Source: Alphaproteobacteria bacterium
GTDB taxonomy: Bacteria > Myxococcota_A > UBA796 > GCA-2862545
Length of the DNA stretch: 26,152 nt
Assembly: GCA_020632885.1 (NCBI GenBank)
Contig: JACKEQ010000048.1
Coordinates: 1-26,152, forward strand
Direction: 5' to 3'
A program made the position numbers and the translations under genes. Positions 15,539 to 25,200 of the stretch are shown here, piece after piece; position 1 is the stretch's first letter; each line of letters opens with the position of its first letter. A model generated the notes under the pieces. That model saw only the letters and a program-made list of their open reading frames with translations. It was not told where the DNA came from and ran no database searches.

Positions 15539-16551
15539 GGTGCGGAGCTCCGCACGACGGCCTCGACCCGGCGGTTCATGGCGTGGGCGGACTCGCTGTA
15601 GCCGGCCTCCGCGGGCTCGCTCTCGCCCTGGGACTTCGTGTCGAGCCGCCCGGGCTCGATGCCGGCCGCCAGCAGCGCATCGCGGACGGCGGCCGCCCGA
15701 CGGGCTCCGAGGTCCTGGTTGTAGAGCGAGGAGGCCCGGGTGTCCGCGTGGCCCTCGAGGGTGACGCGCAGGGCGGGCTGCTCGCGGAGCTGGGCCGCGA
15801 GTGCGGCCACGGCGGTCTTCGCGGCCTCGTCGAGGGTGGACCGCCCTGAGGCGAAGTAGACGATGGGCTCGAGACGCCTGGACGTGGCCAACTTCTTGGT
15901 GGGCAGGACGACCGCGAGGTCGACCCGCTCGATGGGCTCGGAGACCTCGAGCACGCCCTCCTGGACCCGGCCGCGCGAACGGACCATCCAGGTGTGCTTG
16001 CCGAGGCCGAGCACCGTGGACCCCTCGCCCTCGGGGAGCTCGGTGCGCGCGAGGTCCGGCCCGCAGGCGGACGGGGCGCTGGAGGTCCAGACGAGGTGGG
16101 CGTCCACGGGCCGACCCTGCTCGTCGCGCACGTGCACGGCGACCGTGGTGTGCTTCTCGGGCCGCAATGCCAGGCGGATGCCCACGGGGTCGGGTCCGGC
16201 GTGCACGGTGCCCTCGGCGCCCAGGCAGGCGTGGCGGGCGGCGACCTCGACCTCCGCCCCGGGCACGAGGTCCTCGAGGGACATCGCGGAGCCGTTGGCG
16301 ACGTACGAGCGGCCCGCGTGGCGCATCCAGTACTCGGCGAACGGCAGGCGACGGCCGCCGTAGGTGGCCTGCACGGTGACGAACGACAGGAAGTCGGGGC
16401 AACCGTCGTCGTCGGCGTAGCCGTTCTCGATCTCCGCGATGGTGGGGCAGCGGTCCGCGCGGTCGGGGACACCGTCGCCGTCACCGTCGGCGGGACCGAG
16501 CTGGAGCCAGCCGGCCAGCGCGGCGGACGGAAGGAGGAGGCTGAACAGCAA
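15535..16551 (-). CDS. OmpA-family protein with one calcium-type repeat
   Basis: A 338-aa protein. TTG start at 16551 with GGAG seven bases upstream; the signal peptide MLFSLLLPSAALA supports it. Residues 20-53 hold GDGDGVPDRADRC...DDDGCPD, a thrombospondin type 3-like Asp motif typical of OmpA-family linkers. The middle (about 60-215) looks like beta-sandwich repeats. Residues 228-334 are an OmpA/MotB peptidoglycan-binding domain (IVYFASGRSTLDEAA, LEGHADTRA, NQDLGARRAAAVRDAL, SQGESEP, NRRVEAVV). It likely tethers the outer membrane to peptidoglycan. First gene of the ompA-rdgB-pncB unit. TACACT about 30 bp upstream may be its -10. Confidence 0.88.
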   Translation of the reverse strand: MLFSLLLPSAALAGWLQLGPADGDGDGVPDRADRCPTIAEIENGYADDDGCPDFLSFVTVQATYGGRRLPFAEYWMRHAGRSYVANGSAMSLEDLVPGAEVEVAARHACLGAEGTVHAGPDPVGIRLALRPEKHTTVAVHVRDEQGRPVDAHLVWTSSAPSACGPDLARTELPEGEGSTVLGLGKHTWMVRSRGRVQEGVLEVSEPIERVDLAVVLPTKKLATSRRLEPIVYFASGRSTLDEAAKTAVAALAAQLREQPALRVTLEGHADTRASSLYNQDLGARRAAAVRDALLAAGIEPGRLDTKSQGESEPAEAGYSESAHAMNRRVEAVVRSSAP

Positions 16552-16648
16552 GAGGGGTCTCCGGGGCGAGGGAGCAGTGTACTCCTCACGGTAGAGGATC
16601 GCATGCGGACAACAGATGGTCGGTGCTTGGCGGATCTCTGGTTTGGAT

Positions 16649-16667
16649 GTTCAGGGTGAACTAGTCT
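16649..16667 (+). promoter_or_regulatory. Candidate SOS operator and leaderless -10 of imuA
   Basis: GTTCA (16649-16653) and TGAAC (16657-16661) form a perfect inverted repeat around GGG, directly followed by the -10-like TAGTCT (16662-16667), which ends six bases before the ATG at 16674. A protein bound here would block the promoter. imuAB is LexA-regulated in most bacteria that carry it; that LexA binds this particular site is inferred. Confidence 0.5.
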
Positions 16668-16673
16668 TCAGTC

Positions 16674-17324
16674 ATGGGCGACGCCGTCACCATCGCCAGG
16701 CTCCGGGAGCAGATCCGGGCGCTCGAGGGGGGAGCGCGGGTGGAGGGCCACCGGAGGCTCTCGGGCCTGCCCGCCCTCGACACCCTGCTCGGCGGGCTCG
16801 TGCAGCCGGGCCTCGTGGAGATCTCGGGCCCCGAGGGCTCCGGTGGGGTGCGCTTCGCGCTGGCCCTGGTCGCGGAGGAGACCCGCCGGCGCAGGAACGT
16901 GGTGTGGGTCGACCGTGCGCGCTCGCTCTACCCGCCGGCGGCCCTGGCGGCCGGGGTGGACCTCGATCGGTTGCTGATCGTCCGGCCCCCTTCGTCCTGC
17001 GCGGAGGGCGGGCGGCACGCGGGCACCTGGGCGGTCGAGCAGGTCCTGCGCTCCGGGTGCTTCGGGCTCGTGGTGGCCACGGAGGGGCTCGACCCCCTCG
17101 GGCAACCCCAGCAGGAGCACCGGTTCGCGGGCTCCCGGTGGCGGCAGGCGGCCGAGCAGGGCGGGTGTACGGGGCTGTTCGTCACCCGGAGCCCGTCGCT
17201 GCGCCGGATCCTGCAGGCGGACGTACGGCTGGGCCTGGAGGGGCGCACGCTCACCGTGCTGCGCGACCGGCACGGGGCCTCCGGCGGGCGCGCGCTCCTC
17301 CCGCCCTGGCCGGAAGACGCGTGA
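16674..17324 (+). CDS. imuA: ImuA, RecA-like mutasome component
   Basis: A 216-aa protein. In the ImuA-ImuB-DnaE2 system ImuA is a RecA/SulA-like accessory protein for damage-induced mutagenic synthesis. Here RLSGLPALDTLLGGLVQPG leads into ISGPEGSGG (residues 50-58), the position of the Walker A loop, but the Lys-Thr of GKT is missing (Gly58), so ATP binding may be lost. VVWVDRARSLYPPAALAAGVDLDRLLIVRP is the usual second strand/helix pair of the RecA fold. Its stop overlaps the imuB start in GTGA. The start is set by ATG 16674; no Shine-Dalgarno, TAGTCT six bases upstream. Confidence 0.85.
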   Translation: MGDAVTIARLREQIRALEGGARVEGHRRLSGLPALDTLLGGLVQPGLVEISGPEGSGGVRFALALVAEETRRRRNVVWVDRARSLYPPAALAAGVDLDRLLIVRPPSSCAEGGRHAGTWAVEQVLRSGCFGLVVATEGLDPLGQPQQEHRFAGSRWRQAAEQGGCTGLFVTRSPSLRRILQADVRLGLEGRTLTVLRDRHGASGGRALLPPWPEDA

Positions 17325-18823
17325 GCGACCGCTACCTCGCCGTGCACTTCCCGGCCTTCCGGCTCGAGCGGTGCGGCTACGACCCGCGAGACGTCGCTGT
17401 GCTCATCGGCCTCGAGAGGAGCGCCATGCGCGTGCTCGCCCTCACGCCGGCCGCCAGCGAGCTCGGGCTGCACCGCGGCATGACCGTCAGCGAGGCGCGG
17501 TCCGTCGAGCCCTCCGTGGAGGTGGAGCTCTGGGACCCCGCGGGCGAGCTCACGGACCGGAGCGCCCTCCTGCGCGCGTGGTCGCGGATCTCGGACGCCG
17601 TGCAGGCAATGGGCGAGCAGGACCTCGTGCTGGAGGTCTCCCGCACCGCACGCACCTTCGGCGGGGAGGAGGGGGTGGTGCGGGCGGCCCGGGAGCTCGC
17701 GGCCTCCCTCGGCCACGCGGTGGGCGTGGCGATCACCGACGACCCCCGCGCCGCGGTGGCCCTCGCTCGTCGGCCCGGCAATCCCATCGTGCCGGTGGGC
17801 GGGATGCGGGAGGCCCTCGCGATGCTGCCGGTGCACGCGCTCGATCCGCCGGAGGGGCTCCTCGCGTCCCTGCGGGCCCTGGGCATCCGCACGCTGGGCG
17901 AGCTGGCGGCCCTGGACGCCGCCTCGGTGGCCGGGCGCTTCGGTGCGGACGGCGTGCGCCTCCATCGGCTCGCGTGCGGTGGGCGCCCGCCGCGGGACGA
18001 GGCCGAGGTGGCGTGGGTGGAGGACGAGCTGCCCGGGGTGAGCACGCCCCTGGCGGGTGCCACCACCACGCTGCAGCTCCACTTCGTGCTCCCGGGTCTC
18101 CTCCAGCAGCTCGCGCGCGCCCTGTCGGACCTCGGGCTCGCCGCCGTCCAGCTCCGCTGCACCCTGGAGCTCGACGACGGCACCTTCGCGGGCTTCGGTG
18201 TGCGGGTGGGCCGGCCCACACGGGATGTCGCCACGCTGGAGCACCTCGTGCGCACCCGCCTGGCCACCGTGAAGCTCGAGGCCCCCGTGGAGGCCTGGCG
18301 CATCGAGGTCCAGGAAGCCGTGCCGTCGGCGGGCTGGCAGCCGGGGCTCACCGACCGCACGGAGGCGCGGGAGCCCCTCCCGGACGTCCTGGCCCGCCTG
18401 ATCGACGCGCTGGGCGAGGAGGCCGTGTTCAGCGCGGAGCCCGTGGACGCCTGGTGTCCCGAGCGCGCCTGGCGTCCCGTGCCGTTCGCGCTCCGCCCGC
18501 CGCTCCGGAGGCCCCCGCCGGCCCCGGACGACGTGGTGGACCGACAGGAGCGGTGGGATCACGCGCTCACCTGGGCCCGCCCCGCGAGCCTGCTCGAGTC
18601 GCCGGTCCTCATCGAGGTCCAGGGCTCGCCCCCGGCCCGCCTGCGTCTACCGACGGGCTGGCTGGCCGTGGAGACGGCGACCGGGCCCGAGGTGCTCTCG
18701 GGGAGCTGGTGGCAGCCCGAGGCGGCATGGGACCGCGAGTACTGGGTGGTGCGCCTGACGGGTGGACGGACGGCCTGGATCTACGCCGCCGAGCACCACT
18801 GGTGGCTGCACGGGTGGTTCTAG
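17321..18823 (+). CDS. imuB: ImuB, catalytically dead Y-family polymerase-like protein
   Basis: A 500-aa protein; the GTG start overlaps the imuA stop. ImuB is a DinB-related scaffold linking DnaE2 to the beta clamp. The N-terminus YLAVHFPAFRLERC replaces the metal-binding D-x-D-x-F-F of active Y-family enzymes, as expected for ImuB. Further family features are LGLHRGMTVSEAR (about 46-58), the helix-hairpin-helix-like LRALGIRTLGELAALDAASVAGRFG (about 185-209), a little-finger-like domain, and the C-terminal REYWVVRLTGGRTAWIYAAEHHWWLHGWF block resembling ImuB tails. No clear clamp-binding motif was picked out. No dnaE2 lies in this window. Confidence 0.88.
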   Translation: MSDRYLAVHFPAFRLERCGYDPRDVAVLIGLERSAMRVLALTPAASELGLHRGMTVSEARSVEPSVEVELWDPAGELTDRSALLRAWSRISDAVQAMGEQDLVLEVSRTARTFGGEEGVVRAARELAASLGHAVGVAITDDPRAAVALARRPGNPIVPVGGMREALAMLPVHALDPPEGLLASLRALGIRTLGELAALDAASVAGRFGADGVRLHRLACGGRPPRDEAEVAWVEDELPGVSTPLAGATTTLQLHFVLPGLLQQLARALSDLGLAAVQLRCTLELDDGTFAGFGVRVGRPTRDVATLEHLVRTRLATVKLEAPVEAWRIEVQEAVPSAGWQPGLTDRTEAREPLPDVLARLIDALGEEAVFSAEPVDAWCPERAWRPVPFALRPPLRRPPPAPDDVVDRQERWDHALTWARPASLLESPVLIEVQGSPPARLRLPTGWLAVETATGPEVLSGSWWQPEAAWDREYWVVRLTGGRTAWIYAAEHHWWLHGWF

Positions 18824-18829
18824 GACGGC

Positions 18830-19051
18830 CTAGACCAGCTCGCGGACCTCGTGCCAGAGGTCTTCCACGCGGGCGAAGTCCTCGGCCGTGGGCGTCTCGA
18901 AGTCCTGGGCGTCGTCCTCCGGCACATCGAGGGCGAACCCGAGCGAGCGATCGCCGCGCTCCTCGCGCTCCGACGCCACGGCACCCGGACCCAGCAGACC
19001 CATCGCGACCGCGACGATCAGAGGATGCGCACCGACCTTGATGCCCGCCAT
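18830..19051 (-). CDS. Small secreted protein, 73 aa
   Basis: ATG 19051 with GGGAGG four bases upstream. Hydrophobic signal (PLIVAVAMGLLGPGAVA) with probable cleavage after AVA. The mature part is about 46 aa, acidic and without Cys (DVPEDDAQDFETP, then RVEDLWHEVRELV, an amphipathic helix). It converges with imuB, 6 bp apart. No family known. Confidence 0.65.
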   Translation of the reverse strand: MAGIKVGAHPLIVAVAMGLLGPGAVASEREERGDRSLGFALDVPEDDAQDFETPTAEDFARVEDLWHEVRELV

Positions 19052-19068
19052 GGGACCTCCCGACCCCA

Positions 19069-19074
19069 AACGTA
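19069..19074 (-). promoter_or_regulatory. Possible -10 of the 73-aa secreted protein
   Basis: On the minus strand TACGTT (19074-19069) lies 17 bp before the ATG at 19051, leaving a short leader with the GGGAGG ribosome site. It sits just after the stem-loop at 19078-19109. Confidence 0.3.
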
Positions 19075-19077
19075 ATC

Positions 19078-19109
19078 GCGTCACAGAGGGCGTGAACCCC
19101 CTGTGACGC
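19078..19109 (-). terminator. Stem-loop after the giant repeat protein gene
   Basis: Two 13-base arms, GCGTCACAGAGGG (19078-19090) and CCCCCTGTGACGC (19097-19109), around a 6-base loop. In minus-strand RNA the single mismatch becomes a G-U pair, so the stem is complete. It lies 44 bp past the stop of the giant gene. The following bases (GATTACGTTT) are only weakly T-rich, so rho-independent termination is likely but not certain. Confidence 0.5.
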
Positions 19110-19152
19110 AACCTGACAACCCAGCACCCTGGCAGGACCAGGGCGACTTCGT

Positions 19153-19251
19153 TCAGCTCTGGCGGCGGCGGAAGACCGCCATCGCCAGGAACCCGGCGAT
19201 GCCGAAGAAGCCGGTGGGACCGGACGAGCTGCAGCCACCGCAGCCCTCCTC
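19153..19251 (-). other. MYXO-CTERM-like sorting tail
   Basis: The last 32 residues are EEGCGGCSSSGPTG, a 13-residue hydrophobic segment, then the basic end FRRRQS. This is the Cys / transmembrane / Arg-cluster layout of MYXO-CTERM signals processed by myxosortase in Myxococcota. Thr-Pro-rich sequence (DTGTPPVEE) precedes it, as is usual for a cell-surface stalk. Confidence 0.75.
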
Positions 19252-22200
19252 GACAGGCGGCGTGCCGGTGTCCGCGAGCGAGCAGTCCGGCCAGGTGCCG
19301 AACACCGCGCTCTCGTCCGTGGCGTCGAGCTGATCGACCAGACCGTCGCAGTCGGAGTCGATGAAGCTGCCGTCCGCCGCGACCTCGTCCGCGTCGGGCG
19401 TGCCGTCGTTGTCGGAGTCGGTGTCGCGGAAGTTCGGGATGCCGTCACGGTCCTGGTCGCCCAGACCCTCCTCGCTGCTCGGGATGCCGTCGTTGTCGTC
19501 GTCGGGATCCGTCGCATCGGGGATGCCGTCGCCGTCGCAGTCGAGCATCTCGAGCGACCCGATCGTGACGGTGGTGCCGCCCGGGCCACAGACGACCGAG
19601 GGGTCGCCGAACAGCTCGAGGTTGTCCGGGATGCCGTCATGGTCGGAGTCGTCGGAGTAGGGATCGAGCCCCGCCGCCATCTCGTCGCCGTTCGGGATGC
19701 CGTCGTTGTCGGCATCGGCGAGCACGCCGTCGAAGTCGTACGGGTCGAGCCAGTTGGGCACCCCGTCGCCGTCCATGTCGCCGCGACCCTCGAGCGCCGT
19801 GCTGCGGTTCCCACCGTCGGCATCGAGCTCCGTGCTGTCGCCGTCGTCGTCCTTGTCGATGTAGTCGGGGATCTCGTCCGGGCTCACGATCGCGGAGCGC
19901 GTGGGCGCGTCCGTGTTCTTGCTCCACGGCTCGTTGCCGGGGTCGCCGACCCGCTGGTTGGTGGGTGCGTTCTGCGCGGTCACGCAGAACCACCGCCAGC
20001 CGTCGAAGTCCGAGGTCGCCGTGAGCAGGAAGCCCAGGGTGTCGGGGCCGACGTGCTCGTCGATGCCCGTGCACACGGTCGTGAGCTGCGCGGTCGTCAG
20101 GTCCACCTCGGTGAACATGAGCTCCTCGCGCGTCGGGATGCCGTCGTTGTCGTCGTCCCGGTCGAACATGTCGGGCACCTGGTCGCCGTCCGTGTCGCGG
20201 AGCTGCGGCAGGTACGTCGTCCAGTTCGCCTGGGTCAGCGGCGGACCGTCGCAGGGCGTGGGGTCGGGGTTGCCCTGCTCGTCGAGGAAGCCGGCCTCCT
20301 CGCAGTCGAGCACACCGTCACAGTCGGAGTCCGGGCTGATCGAGCAGCTCGTGTTCTGGAGGCGCTGGACCTGGTCACCACAGTCGGTCACCGGCCAGAC
20401 CGTGCCCATCTGGCGGAAGTCCTCGTTCTGCTTGCAGAAGGACAGCGTGTTGTTGGGCGCGACGTCCTCGAGGAAGTTCGGGATCCGGTCGAAGTCGGAG
20501 TCGCCCTCGGGGCCCGAGTTGTCGCAGTCGTACGCGTCGGGGAGGTCGTCGCCGTCCTGGTCGTCGAGGATGCCTTCCTCGGAGTCGGTGCGGAGCTCAC
20601 AGGGCCCCGGGCTGGTCTGCGGGCAGTTCGAATGCGCGCCGGGAGCGACCGTGATCGTCTCGTTGTCGGAGTCGACGTCCAGGTAGTTCGGGATGCCGTC
20701 ACCCTCGCCGACGAGCACGCCGACGCAGTCCTCGTCGTTCGTGTTGTCGCCGGCCTGGTTGGTCGGGAACCCGTCGTTGTCGTCGTCGCTGTCCGCCCAG
20801 TTCGGGATGGTGTCGCAGTCGCGATCCCAGGGGTCGAGCCACCAGCGGCCGGCGAGCTCGTCGGGCACGCCGTCGGGCTGACCGCCCGGACCGACGTCCG
20901 TGGGGGGCACACAGTCGCCGGGCGCCACATCGAGCCCGGCGAACTCGTCCATGGTGACCCAGCGCGGCAGGAAGTTCGCCGGCGGCGGGTAGGGCGCCAG
21001 CTCGAGGAAGTTCAGCCACTCGCGGCCGTCGAGCACGCCGTCGTTGTCGCTGTCGAGCTTGTACTCCACCTGGTCCACACCGTGCGTGAGGCCCTGGATG
21101 CGCTCGACCCACGTCGGGACACCGTCGCCCTCGTCGTCCACGTCGAGGTAGTCCGGCGTGTCGTCCCAGCAGCCGATGGCCACGCCCGCGGGGTCGGGAC
21201 ACATGAACTGCAGCGGGCTGTTCGGGTTGGACGGCTGCGCGTTGGTGTTGTCGTTCCGGGGATCGCCGTCCTCGTCGCGATCCTCGAGGACGGTCGGCTG
21301 ATCGTCACCGTCGTCGTCGTTGTCGAGGTAGTCCGGGAGGTTGTCGCCCCACGCGAGGGGGTGCAGGTCCAGGATGTCGTCGGGGTCGCCGTGCGGGTTG
21401 GTGTTCGTGCCGCGCGGGTTCCCGGGGGACATGTAGTCCTCGAGGATGGTGGCCACGCCGTCGCCGTCGTCGTCCACGTCGAGGAAGTTCGGCCAGCCGT
21501 CACCGTCGGTGTCGGTCTTGTCGGGCGTGCTGTCACCGTCGTCGACCCGCGCGAACGTCCCGAGGTCGAACGTGTCGAGCGGGCTGTTCTCGGTGGTCTC
21601 GGGCTGGGGACCGGGGTCGGGGACGGCCACCACTGGGGTGATCGGGTCGTTGTCGTGGTCCACGACGTTCGGCGTGTACTCGTAGTCGTCGTCCTCGCGG
21701 ATCGTCGGCACGTTGTCGTTGTCGTCGTCGGGGTCGATGTAGTTCCAGAGCCCGTCGCCGTCCCAGTCGAACGCGGACGGGGCGGCACCCGCACCGGCGT
21801 CGACGCAGGCGCCGTCGTCGGGGTTCCGGAGGAGCATGTCGTCGAACACGCCCGACGCGAGGGCGCCTCCGTCGTCCCCTTCGCTGCAGAGGTAGCGCTC
21901 GTGCATCGTGGGGATGTTGTCGCCGTCGTCGTCGACGTCGAGGCGGTCCTCGATGGAGTCGTTGTCGCCGTCGGGCGGCAGCGTGGTCCAGTCGTGGGCC
22001 GCGTAGTCCCAGACGCCGCCGCGGTAGCCCGTGGAGGGCGCGGGGTTCAGCTCCACCGCGTCGAGCACGGTGTCGCCGTCGGAGTCGAGGTCCTCGAAGT
22101 CGGCGTAGCCATCGCCATCGGAGTCCACGAGACCCTCGTGCTCGTCCGGCCAGCCGTCGTGGTCGGCGTCGCGCTCGAAGGCGTTGATGCAGCCGTTCCC

Positions 22201-25200
22201 GTCGATGTCGCCGTCGTGGAAGCCCTGCTCGTCCTCGGTGAGGAGGGTGTCGCCATCGTCGTCCACGTCGTTGTGGTTGGCGAGGCCGTCGGCGTCCATG
22301 TCGACGCGGATGTCGACGACGATCTGCGGGGTGCCGCCACCGACGTAGTGGGCGAAGAACGGCTCGGCGGCGGGGTCGTTGCAGAGCCGCTCGTCGATCG
22401 TGAGCACACCGTCGTCGTCGTCGTCGATGTCCGCGAAGTCCGGCGACCCATCGGTGTCGTAGTCGCGCGCGAGCGCCGGCGGGCTGGTGGGGTTCTGCAC
22501 CGGCTGCTGGAAGGCGGAGTACGCGATGCTCGTCGCGCCGATCCGCTCCGCGAGGGTGGAGATCCCGTCACCGTCGTCGTCGGCGTCCCGGTAGTCCGGG
22601 ATGCCGTCGTCGTCCCAGTCGTTCAGGAGCTGGTTGGTGGAGCCGCAGGTGCCGGCCGCCTGGGCGCACACGGCAGGGTGGGCCACACCACCCTCGTGGA
22701 TGGTGCGGATGCCGTCGTTGTCGTCGTCGACGTCCACCCGGTCCTCGAGATCGTCGGGCAGGACGAGGCCCGGCCAGGCGTTCTGGGTGTCGGTGTTGCG
22801 CGGGTTGGTGCCAGGGCCCTCGTCCGCGTCGGCCACGCCGTCGTTGTCGGAGTCGAGGTCCACGAAGTCGGGCCGGTTGTCACCGTCGAAGTCGCGCCCG
22901 CCCACGGCCTCCTCGTGCGAGTCGAGGAAGCCGTCCGCGTCGGAGTCCGCGTCGCGGTGGTTGCAGTTGCCGTCGTTGTCGACGTCCTGCCCGATGGACA
23001 GACCGTTGAGACCGGGGTTGAGCTCATAGGCCGTGAGCAGGCCGTCGCCGTCGTCGTCGTCGTCGCGGTGGTCGGGCTTGCCGTCGTTGTCGAAGTCGTT
23101 GTTCGAGGAGCCGCTCGTCGCGCAGCGGAAGGGCTCGTCCTTCGTGAAGAGGCCGTCGCCGTCGTCGTCACGGTCGAGGTAGTCCGGTGCGGAGTCGGCC
23201 ACGGTGGGGGCGACGGCAGCCTGGTCGGTGTTGCCGAAGCCGAACTCCGAGGACGTCGCGATCCCGTCGTCGTCGTCGTCGGGGTCGAGGTAGTCGGGGC
23301 AGATGCCGCCCGTGAGGGCCGTGATGGCGCCCGAGCAGTCGTCGTCCACGTGACCGGCGCTCGTCTGGAACGAGTTGAACGTGATATTCGGGGGCGTGGC
23401 ACCCATCTCGTTGCGCGTGGGCACGGAGTCGCCGTCGTCGTCGTCGTCGACGCGGTTCGCGCCCGCTGCACCGTCCGCGTCGAGGTCGAGCTCGTCGGCG
23501 TCCGGGATGAGGTCGTTGTCGGAGTCGAGGTCGAGGAAGTCGCGCATCCCGTCGTCGTCGGAGTCGCGATCGGTGGTGTTGTTCCCACCGGGCTTCACCT
23601 CGTTCCACTCGCGCGTGTCGGACCAGCCGTCGTTGTCGGAGTCGCGGTCGAGGTAGTTCGGGCCACCCGCGCCGTCCGGCAGGAGCGCGTCGTTGTCGAA
23701 GTTGGCCGTGGCCGGGGGCGTGCCGTTGTCGCCCCGCTCTTCGCGGGTCGGGATGCCGTCGCCGTCGTCGTCCGCGTCGTTGCGGTTGGGACGGTTGTCG
23801 GTGTTGGGCGCACCCGACCCGGCGCGGTCGGTGTTCGCGTCGAGCTCGGAGATGTCGGGCACGTCGTCGTTGTCGGAGTCGTTGTCGACGAAGTCGCGGA
23901 TGCCGTCGTTGTCGTAGTCGTGGTCGGGGTCGCCGCCCATCTCCACCGCGTCGGTCCAGTTGTCGTCGTCGGAGTCGAGGTCGAGGTACGTGGGCGTGTT
24001 GTCGCCGTCGACGTCGATCTGCTCGGAGCCGCGCGGGAGCTCGTCGATCGTGAGCAGGCCGTCGTTGTCGTCGTCCGGGTCCCGGTAGTTCGGCTGGTCC
24101 GTGCCGTCCGTGTTGAACGTCAGCGGGTTGCCGCGCAGGGCGGGGTTCGACCAGCCACCCGGGATCTCGCTCCGGGTGAGGATGCTGTCGTTGTCGTCGT
24201 CGGTGTCGATGCGGTTCTCGCCATCGGTACCGTCGGTGTTCAGGCCGGTGACGGAGTGCACGTTGCCCGAGATGGGCGTGAAGCCCTCCTGCGCGTCCGG
24301 AACGGTGTCGTTGTCGGAGTCGAGGTCGAGGAAGTCGGGGAGGTCGGTGCCGTCGAAGTTCCGGCCGCCCACGGTGTCCTCGTGGTGGTCGGGCCAGCCG
24401 TCGCCGTCGGAGTCGGTGTCGCGCCAGTTGTTCCGGCCGTCGCCGTCGGGGTTGATGCAGGACGCGTTGTTGTTCGCACCGCAGTTGTTGCCCGGGTAGT
24501 TCTCGAAGGACGTGAGCAGCCCGTCGCCGTCGTCGTCGATGTCGACACGGTCCTCCAGCTCCGTGCCGTCGGTGTCGGTGCCGCGCGGGCCCTCCTGCGC
24601 GTCCGGCACGGTGTCGTTGTCGGAGTCGAAGTCCAGGAAGTCGGGCTCGTCGGTGCCGTCGAAGTTGACCCCGCCGACAGTGTGCTCGTGCTTGTCGATG
24701 AAGCCGTCACCGTCGGAGTCGTGGTCCTTGTGGTTCTGGGCGCCGTCGCCGTCGCGGTCCTGCATGCCGGCGAACGACATCTCGTACCGCGTGAGCAGCG
24801 TGTCGTTGTCGTCGTCCTGGTCGCGGTAGTCCGGGATGTTGTCGCCGGGGTGGTCGGCGTCGATGTTGGCGGCCTGGTTGTCGAAGTTCGGGAAGTTGCT
24901 CGACCGGGGCCCGCCGTTCTCGGTGAGGGTGGGGATGCCGTCGCCGTCGTCGTCGGGGTCGAGGTAGTCGGGGATGCTGTTCCGGACGTCGTACCCGGAC
25001 GAGTTGCTGTTCGTGTTGCCGAAACCGAGCTCGACGCTCGTGGGGATGCCGTCGCCGTCGTCGTCGGGATCGCAGGGGTCCTTGATGCCGTCGTTGTCGG
25101 TGTCGGCGTTCGGGTTGTCGAGGCCGTCGATGACGCCGTCGCCGTCCGTGTCGGGGTTGTTCCCGTCGAGGGAGAGCGTGCTCGCCGGACCACAGTCGTG

